The notes under the pieces are model-generated. The model searched no databases, had not been told where the DNA came from, and saw only the letters and a list, made by a program, of their open reading frames with translations. From Campylobacterales bacterium (lineage in GTDB: Bacteria > Campylobacterota > Campylobacteria > Campylobacterales > Arcobacteraceae): 10,864 bases of DNA. The DNA lies in the NCBI GenBank assembly GCA_027064245.1, contig JAMOPZ010000260.1, positions 1 through 10,864 on the forward strand, given 5' to 3'. Shown piece by piece: positions 6,212 to 10,864 of the stretch. Position 1 is the first letter of the stretch, and the number at the start of each line of letters is the position of its first letter. The position numbers and the translations under genes are program-made.

Positions 6212-7351
6212 TAATTCAAAATCATTCTCTTTCATACCTCTTGCAGTAAGCGCAGCAGATCCTATTCTTATACCACTTGTAACAAATGGACTTCTAGTTT
6301 CCCCTGGAACTGTATTTTTATTTACAGTTATTCCTGCATTTCCTAAAGCTGCATCTGCATCTTTTCCACTAAAATCTTTGTTTAAAAAACTAACCAATAC
6401 TAAGTGATTATCAGTTCCACCACTTACTAAGTCATATCCTCTACTTACTAGAACTTCACCTAAGATTTTTGCATTTGCTTTAACTTGAGCTGCATACTCT
6501 TTCCAGCTAGGATCTAAAATCTCTTTAAAAGCTACTGCTTTTGCAGCTATTACATGTACTAATGGTCCACCTTGAGTACCTGGAAAAATTGCACTGTTTA
6601 TTTTTTTTGCTATATCTTCATCATTAGTCATGATCATTCCACCTCTTGGACCTCTTAAAGTCTTATGAGTTGTAGTTGTAACTACATGAGCATGTGGAAA
6701 TGGACTCATATGTTCACCAGCTGCAACAAGTCCTGCAATATGAGCAATATCAGCAAACAAATAAGCCCCTACAGAATCTGCAATTTCTCTAAACTTTTTA
6801 AAATCAATCTCTCTAGCATATGCACTAGCACCACATACTATAATTTTTGGTTGTACAATTTTTGCAATTTCAAGAACTTTATCATAGTTTATTCTACCAT
6901 CAAGCTCAACTCCATAATAAAAAGCATGATAATTTTTACCACTAAAGCTAGGTTTTGATCCATGAGTTAGGTGCCCACCATGAGATAGATCCATACCTAA
7001 TATTTTATCTCCAGCTTTTATAAGTGCTGCATAAACTGCTATATTTGCTTGACTTCCACTATGAGGCTGTACATTTGCATAAGAACAACCAAAAATCTCA
7101 CATGCTCTATCAATTGCTAGTTGCTCTACTTTATCTGCATATTCACACCCACCATAATATCTTTTATTTGGATAACCTTCTGCATATTTGTTTGTAAAAA
7201 CACTCCCCATAGCTTCCATTACTGCAGGAGATGTAAAATTTTCACTTGCTATCATCTCTAAATGCTCTGTTTGTCTACTTAACTCATCTTGAATTATATC
7301 AAAAACTTCACTATCTGCAACTTTTAATTTATCACTTTTTAAAAAACTCAT
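6209..7351 (-). CDS. glyA: serine hydroxymethyltransferase, frameshifted near its 3' end
   Basis: This PLP enzyme interconverts serine and glycine while charging tetrahydrofolate with a one-carbon unit in the cytosol. The 380 residues in this frame include the PLP Schiff-base Lys230 in TTTTHKTLRGPRGG (225–238), Asp201 and His204 in FADIAHIAG, cofactor-stacking His127 and substrate-carboxylate Arg362 in SGIRIG. All match the E. coli enzyme within about one position. The N-terminal MIASENF and YPNKRYYGG motifs are present. The frame stops at 6211–6209, about 40 residues early; the rest is readable in another frame to 6087. The ATG has an AGGG site six bases upstream. It lies 25 bases after lysS, in an order shared with C. 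jejuni. The active site is intact, but losing the C-terminal helices would probably harm folding if the shift is real. Confidence 0.95.
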   Translation of the reverse strand: MSFLKSDKLKVADSEVFDIIQDELSRQTEHLEMIASENFTSPAVMEAMGSVFTNKYAEGYPNKRYYGGCEYADKVEQLAIDRACEIFGCSYANVQPHSGSQANIAVYAALIKAGDKILGMDLSHGGHLTHGSKPSFSGKNYHAFYYGVELDGRINYDKVLEIAKIVQPKIIVCGASAYAREIDFKKFREIADSVGAYLFADIAHIAGLVAAGEHMSPFPHAHVVTTTTHKTLRGPRGGMIMTNDEDIAKKINSAIFPGTQGGPLVHVIAAKAVAFKEILDPSWKEYAAQVKANAKILGEVLVSRGYDLVSGGTDNHLVLVSFLNKDFSGKDADAALGNAGITVNKNTVPGETRSPFVTSGIRIGSAALTARGMKENDFEL

Positions 7352-7376
7352 TTTTTCCCTTTATTATAAAATTTAC

Positions 7377-8894
7377 CTATTTCTCATCTTCGTGTATATC
7401 TATCTCATTTGCTATTGGTTTCATAGCTGGAAATAGAAGTACATCTCTTATACTATGTTCATTTGTAAGCATCATTACTAGTCTATCTATACCTATACCT
7501 TGTCCAGCAGTTGGAGCCATACCATAAGATAGTGCATTTACAAAATCTGCATCCATCTCATGTGCTTCATCATCTCCTGCATCTTTTGCTGCCATTTGAT
7601 CTTCAAATCTACTTAGTTGATCTAAAGGATCATTTAACTCACTAAAAGCATTTGCTATTTCTCGTCCTGCAATAAATAATTCAAATCTATCTGTTAAGTG
7701 ATGATTTTCATCATTTCTTCTTGCAAGTGGTGATATCTCAACAGGATACATAGTAATAAATGTAGGATCTATTAATTTCTCTTCAACAAAAGCATCAAAC
7801 ATCTCACCTTGAAGTTGACCTAAATTTAACTCTTTATTTACATCAAATCCTTTTTCTATTAAATAGTCATAGGCTTTATTTTTATCATTTGCTATATCTT
7901 TAGGAACTCCACCAATAGTAGTTAAAGACTCAATTAATGGAATCTCAGTAAAATTAGAAAAATCAACCTTTAAATCACCATAAGGTAACTTTGTAGGAAG
8001 CTCCAAGTGTTCAAAAAGATATTCAAAATACTCTTTTGTTATAACTATAAGATCTTTATATGTTTTATAAGCCCAATAAAATTCTATAGAGGTAAATTCA
8101 GGATTATGCGTAGCATCCATACCCTCATTTCTAAAATTTCTATTTATCTCAAAAACTGCTTCAAATCCACCCACAATAAGTCTTTTTAAGTAAAGTTCTG
8201 GTGCAATTCGTAAAAATCTATCAACCCCTAAAGCATTATGATGAGTAACAAATGGTTTTGCATTTGCTCCTCCTGCTATTGGGTGCATCATAGGAGTTTC
8301 TACCTCTAAAAATCCTTTATCTTCAAAAAATCTTCTAGTTAGACTAATAACTTTACTTCTTATATGAAATGTCTTTCGAACCTGAGAATTCATAATAAGA
8401 TCAAGATATCTTTGTCTATATCTTAACTCTTTATCTACAATTCCATGAAATTTTTCAGGCAATGGAGATATAGCTTTTGTAAGAAGTTTTATATCTGTTG
8501 CATGTATAGATAACTCTCCATGCCCAGTGACAAATGGATATCCAGTGATCTCTACAATATCCCCTACTTCTATAAGTTTTTTAAAAATAGTATTATAAAA
8601 ACCTTCAGGTAAATTATCTCTTGCAATATAAGCTTGAAGTATCCCTTTTTCATCCTCTATTTTTATAAAACTAGCTTTTCCCATAAGACGAAAAAATTTA
8701 ATTCTACCTGCAACTGTATAAAGTCTATTTTCATCTCTTTTATTTTCAAGAGTTTCTACATCACTATTTACATTTAAAAATTTTACAATAGTTGTGTTTT
8801 TTTTAGATTTATTACAGTATGGATTATACCCTTGCTCTTTTAGTTGTTGAGCTTTTTCTATTCTTTGTTGTATATATTTTTTATTTTTAAACAA
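7377..8894 (-). CDS. lysS: lysyl-tRNA synthetase, class II
   Basis: The 505-residue cytosolic enzyme attaches lysine to tRNA-Lys. The N-terminal OB-fold anticodon-binding domain spans about 58–140 (YTVAGRIKFFRLMGKASFIK). The class II catalytic core follows: motif 1 around 186–202 (FLEVETPMM), motif 2 at 248–275 (FEINRNFRNEGMDATHNPEF in its core, ATP-contacting Arg255), and motif 3 at 464–475 (GQGIGIDRLVMM, Arg471). The length is typical. Translation begins at a TTG (8894–8892): an AAGGA site lies nine bases upstream, and the next residues fit the family N-terminus (KYIQQRIEKA). It follows fur by 24 bases and precedes glyA by 25, so it is probably in one transcript with both. Identity is secure; only the rare start codon is notable. 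Confidence 0.97.
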   Translation of the reverse strand: MFKNKKYIQQRIEKAQQLKEQGYNPYCNKSKKNTTIVKFLNVNSDVETLENKRDENRLYTVAGRIKFFRLMGKASFIKIEDEKGILQAYIARDNLPEGFYNTIFKKLIEVGDIVEITGYPFVTGHGELSIHATDIKLLTKAISPLPEKFHGIVDKELRYRQRYLDLIMNSQVRKTFHIRSKVISLTRRFFEDKGFLEVETPMMHPIAGGANAKPFVTHHNALGVDRFLRIAPELYLKRLIVGGFEAVFEINRNFRNEGMDATHNPEFTSIEFYWAYKTYKDLIVITKEYFEYLFEHLELPTKLPYGDLKVDFSNFTEIPLIESLTTIGGVPKDIANDKNKAYDYLIEKGFDVNKELNLGQLQGEMFDAFVEEKLIDPTFITMYPVEISPLARRNDENHHLTDRFELFIAGREIANAFSELNDPLDQLSRFEDQMAAKDAGDDEAHEMDADFVNALSYGMAPTAGQGIGIDRLVMMLTNEHSIRDVLLFPAMKPIANEIDIHEDEK

Positions 8895-8903
8895 TCTTTT
8901 TTA

Positions 8904-8908
8904 TCCTT
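8904..8908 (-). promoter_or_regulatory. ribosome binding site deciding the TTG start of lysS
   Basis: Minus-strand AAGGA lies nine bases before the TTG at 8894–8892. No ATG or GTG sits at a comparable distance, so the TTG is the best start for lysS. Confidence 0.65.
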
Positions 8909-8918
8909 ATTTATTAAA

Positions 8919-9365
8919 TTAACTTTTATTTTGACAATCTTGACATAAACCATATATCTGCATATTATGATCTGTAATCTTAAAATTATTTATCTTTGCT
9001 ATAGATTCTTGTCTTACTTCTATATCCTCATCATAAAACTCTACTATTTTACCACAAGATACACATATAAGATGATCATGATGTGTTTTTTTATTTGGTT
9101 CATATTTTTTACCATCTTTACCAAACGATATAGAGGAGATCAATTCAACCTCCTCTAAAAAATTCAATGTTCTATAAATAGTAGCAATTCCTATATTTAA
9201 CTCTGGATATTTTTGTTTCACTACTAAATGTACCTCTTCAGCACTTAAGTGATCATCAAGGGTAAATAATATTTGTAATATTACTGCCCTTTGTTCGGTA
9301 TATTTCATACCTTTATTTTTTAAAACTTTTTTTAAATCTTCAAGAGCTGTTTTATTGCTCAGCAC
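8919..9365 (-). CDS. fur: Fur-family ferric uptake regulator
   Basis: The product, 148 residues from a GTG at 9365–9363, is an iron-responsive DNA-binding repressor. It has an N-terminal winged helix (about 8–77, with YTEQRAVILQIL and the recognition part IATIYRTLNFLEE) and a C-terminal metal-binding dimerisation domain. Visible ligand motifs are the HHDHL cluster, CVSC (about 101–104) and a C-terminal CQDC pair, the two CxxC motifs of the structural zinc site. A TTG at 9380 would add five residues (MRVIL), but no ribosome site precedes it, whereas GAGGG lies eight bases before the GTG. The start overlaps the end of the cvpA-like gene by 14 bases, leaving no room for a promoter of its own just upstream. 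In C. jejuni fur is likewise transcribed from promoters of upstream genes (recalled). Related PerR is less likely given this synteny. Confidence 0.92.
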   Translation of the reverse strand: MLSNKTALEDLKKVLKNKGMKYTEQRAVILQILFTLDDHLSAEEVHLVVKQKYPELNIGIATIYRTLNFLEEVELISSISFGKDGKKYEPNKKTHHDHLICVSCGKIVEFYDEDIEVRQESIAKINNFKITDHNMQIYGLCQDCQNKS

Positions 9366-10164
9366 TAGTATTACCCTCAAGATTTGATTTTATTATATCA
9401 GCTGCAGCTTTTGTTGCAGCTTTTTTCATATCATCAACTTTATTAACTACTACCTTTTTTATATCATCAACTTTATCGCTTGCTACTTTTTGTACATCTG
9501 CTGCTTTTTCTACTACTGCATTTGTAACTGCTTCTGTTGTAGTAGCTGCTTCTTGTGATTGTGTTTTTGTTTCTTTTTCTTTTATTTCTGTTTTTTCTTC
9601 TACTTTTTTAGGTACTGTTGTATCTATAGCTGTATCTGCTTTAACTTTTACTGTTTGTGTAAAATTTGATTTATCAAGTTTTATAATATATCCACCAGTT
9701 TCTAATAATAATGGAAAAGTAATACTATTACTAAACTTTGTATTTAACATTTTATTAAATGTTTTTACTTGCATTAATGCATATATAATAATAGAGAAAA
9801 GTAAAAAGATTTTACCTGCACCAAAAATTAAACCAGCAATTCTATCAATAAATCCTAAACCACTTGCATTAAATACTCCAGATAAAATTTTACCAAGTAT
9901 CATAGCACCTATCCACACTACAGATAAAGTTACAACAAACCCTATAAGTAACAATGTATTTTCATTTGATGATACAGGAACTGTACTATTTACCAAATCT
10001 CCTACATCTTTAGCTACTCTTGAAGCAGCATATACACCACCTACAATACCAACTAAACCAAAAAACTCAGATATAAAACCTCTAAAAAGACCTTTTAATC
10101 CCAAAAATGCAACAAGTGCAACAATAACTACATCAAAAATATGTATATTTGCTAGATTTTCCAT
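9352..10164 (-). CDS. cvpA: CvpA-family inner membrane protein with repetitive C-terminal tail
   Basis: The 270-residue protein has four hydrophobic segments at about 11–25, 33–48, 70–92 and 113–131. Its FDVVIVALVAFLGLKGLFRG start and the FIDRIAGLIFGAGK segment (105–118) are typical of CvpA (colicin V production) proteins. CvpA proteins are poorly understood envelope proteins linked to colicin V export and to bile or envelope stress tolerance. After residue 165 the chain becomes a soluble tail rich in Lys, Glu, Thr, Ala and Val, about 100 residues longer than the membrane core. It ends in four 11-residue repeats (215–258). The ATG has an AGGATGG site. It is the first gene of the minus-strand run, with fur overlapping its end by 14 bases. 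The same order occurs in C. jejuni. Family assignment is solid; the role is not known. Confidence 0.88.
   Translation of the reverse strand: MENLANIHIFDVVIVALVAFLGLKGLFRGFISEFFGLVGIVGGVYAASRVAKDVGDLVNSTVPVSSNENTLLLIGFVVTLSVVWIGAMILGKILSGVFNASGLGFIDRIAGLIFGAGKIFLLFSIIIYALMQVKTFNKMLNTKFSNSITFPLLLETGGYIIKLDKSNFTQTVKVKADTAIDTTVPKKVEEKTEIKEKETKTQSQEAATTTEAVTNAVVEKAADVQKVASDKVDDIKKVVVNKVDDMKKAATKAAADIIKSNLEGNTSAEQ
9374..9378 (-). promoter_or_regulatory. ribosome binding site favouring the GTG start of fur
   Basis: Minus-strand GAGGG lies eight bases before the GTG at 9365–9363, inside the end of the preceding gene. It falls within the first codons of the longer TTG reading, which argues against the TTG start. 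Confidence 0.55.
9394..9522 (-). repeat. four tandem 11-residue repeats in the CvpA-like tail
   Basis: Codons for residues 215–258 form the units NAVVEKAADVQ, KVASDKVDDIK, KVVVNKVDDMK and KAATKAAADII. Asp at unit position 9 is invariant, Lys at position 6 occurs in three of four units, and position 10 is always Ile, Val or Met. At DNA level a 16-base identity recurs exactly 33 bases apart (9428–9443 and 9461–9476), so the middle units look recently duplicated. Eleven-residue periodicity suggests a long amphipathic helix. Confidence 0.75.
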
Positions 10165-10226
10165 TTTTCCATCCTGTAAATTTAAATTTATGCATTATTA
10201 TAGCTAAAGTATGTTAAAATGTTCTT
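10165..10226. promoter_or_regulatory. divergent promoter region between cvpA and ispG
   Basis: For the minus strand a perfect TATAAT lies at 10202–10197 (GCTATAAT context), 33 bases before the cvpA ATG, with the AGGATGG ribosome site just before it. For ispG only weak plus-strand −10 candidates are seen (TATTAT at 10196–10201, or the AT-rich stretch at 10210–10220), and they overlap the minus-strand promoter. A 14-base perfect palindrome at 10177–10190 sits where the minus-strand transcript would begin. The promoter calls are by eye. Confidence 0.5.
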
Positions 10227-10864
10227 ATGATAAAAAGATATAAAACAAAAAAAATATTCGTAGGCGATGTGCCTGTTGGTGGAGATGCTCCTATTAGTGT
10301 TCAATCTATGACCTTTACTAAAACTACAGATATAGAGGCTACTTTGCAACAAATCAAATTACTTCATTTTGCAGGGGCTGATATTGTAAGAGTTGCAGTT
10401 CCTGATATGGAAGCTGCTAATGCATTAGAAAGTATAAAAAAACAAAGTTCGTTACCAATAGTAGCAGATATTCATTTTAATTATAAATTAGCATTAAAAG
10501 CTGCTCAAGTTGTGGACTGTGTAAGATTTAATCCAGGAAATATTAGTGAACCAAATAAAATAAAAGAGATAATCAAAGCTTGTAAAGATAGATCTATCCC
10601 AGTTCGTATTGGAGTAAACTGTGGTTCTTTAGAGGAAAAATTTGAAGATAAGTATGGTCAAACTGCAAAGGGGATGGTAGAATCTGCTTTGTATAATATA
10701 AAATTCCTTGAAGATCTTGATTTTACTAATATAAAAATATCTCTAAAAGCTAGTGATGTCCAAAGAACAGTTCAAGCATATAGAATGTTAAGACCTTTAA
10801 ATGAATATCCATTTCACTTAGGAGTTACTGAAGCTGGGACTAATTTTCATAGTACTATTAAATC
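10227..10864 (+). CDS. ispG: 4-hydroxy-3-methylbut-2-enyl diphosphate synthase, N-terminal part (cut by window end)
   Basis: The only plus-strand gene gives 212 codons before the window ends. IspG (GcpE) is the cytosolic 4Fe-4S enzyme that reduces methylerythritol cyclodiphosphate in the MEP isoprenoid pathway. The TIM-barrel half is clear: VPVGGDAPISVQSMT, GADIVRVAVPD, LPIVADIHFNYKLALKAA, VDCVRFNPGNI, IPVRIGVNCGSLEEKF, ISLKASDVQ and FHLGVTEAG follow E. coli IspG in order without large gaps. The Fe-S cysteines belong to the C-terminal domain and lie outside. The ATG at 10227 is chosen because ATGs at 10211 and 10219 run into stops at once. It lacks a strong ribosome site. It is divergent from cvpA, with 62 bases between the two start codons. 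Confidence 0.95.
   Translation, partial: MIKRYKTKKIFVGDVPVGGDAPISVQSMTFTKTTDIEATLQQIKLLHFAGADIVRVAVPDMEAANALESIKKQSSLPIVADIHFNYKLALKAAQVVDCVRFNPGNISEPNKIKEIIKACKDRSIPVRIGVNCGSLEEKFEDKYGQTAKGMVESALYNIKFLEDLDFTNIKISLKASDVQRTVQAYRMLRPLNEYPFHLGVTEAGTNFHSTIK

Noticed and set aside
6205..6217. Programmed ribosomal frameshift in glyA
   Set aside because: No X XXY YYZ slippery heptamer, stimulatory stem or upstream Shine–Dalgarno-like element is seen, and GlyA is not known to use frameshifting.
6665..6958. 97-codon plus-strand open frame opposite glyA
   Set aside because: It lies entirely antisense to a strongly conserved glyA coding region, and its Cys/Ser/Asn-rich product resembles no protein family.
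7246..7527. 93-codon plus-strand open frame across the lysS–glyA junction
   Set aside because: Antisense to two well-supported genes, with no ribosome site and no family resemblance. Its hydrophobic look comes from reading AT-rich antisense sequence.
8007..8189. 60-codon plus-strand open frame opposite lysS
   Set aside because: Antisense shadow of the lysyl-tRNA synthetase core.
8967..9158. 63-codon plus-strand open frame opposite fur
   Set aside because: Antisense shadow of fur; low-complexity Ile/Tyr/Phe composition expected from AT-rich DNA.

Overview
The window comes from a low-GC Gram-negative bacterium, most likely Campylobacterota and probably the Arcobacter group. The evidence is the gene order cvpA–fur–lysS–glyA–(SPOR protein), which I recall from Campylobacter jejuni (around Cj0399–Cj0404), a sensor kinase with the AHQWKQPL phospho-acceptor box typical of this phylum, and very AT-rich DNA with strong preference for A/T-ending codons. 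The species-level guess is inference.

Layout, in transcription order. Everything except the last gene is on the minus strand. At the right end a short divergent promoter region (10165–10226) separates ispG (plus strand, cut by the window end) from a long minus-strand run. That run reads cvpA-like membrane protein, fur, lysS, glyA, a SPOR-domain envelope protein, trpE, a coiled-coil protein and an arginine (phosphagen) kinase. Spacings are short or overlapping and no convincing terminator is visible, so much of it may be co-transcribed. After a 119-base gap with its own promoter-like sequences, a second minus-strand unit follows: a stand-alone response regulator, a ParA-type ATPase and a PAS sensor histidine kinase. 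These overlap by 4 bases and 1 base, and the kinase runs off the left end.

How the genes fit together. lysS, glyA, trpE and ispG are core metabolism or translation; fur is the iron-responsive regulator; cvpA and the SPOR protein belong to the envelope. The unusual items are three. First, a complete arginine kinase, an enzyme mainly known from animals and scattered in bacteria, has every catalytic residue I can place. Second, the compact receiver–ParA–histidine kinase unit has no ParB, which suggests a signalling-linked positioning system rather than plasmid partition. Third, glyA carries a frameshift about 40 codons before its natural end, and the missing C-terminus can be read in another frame just downstream. 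The CvpA-like protein also has a C-terminal tail of four 11-residue repeats.

No tRNA, rRNA, CRISPR, insertion sequence or att site was found. No stretch over 300 bases lacks a gene.
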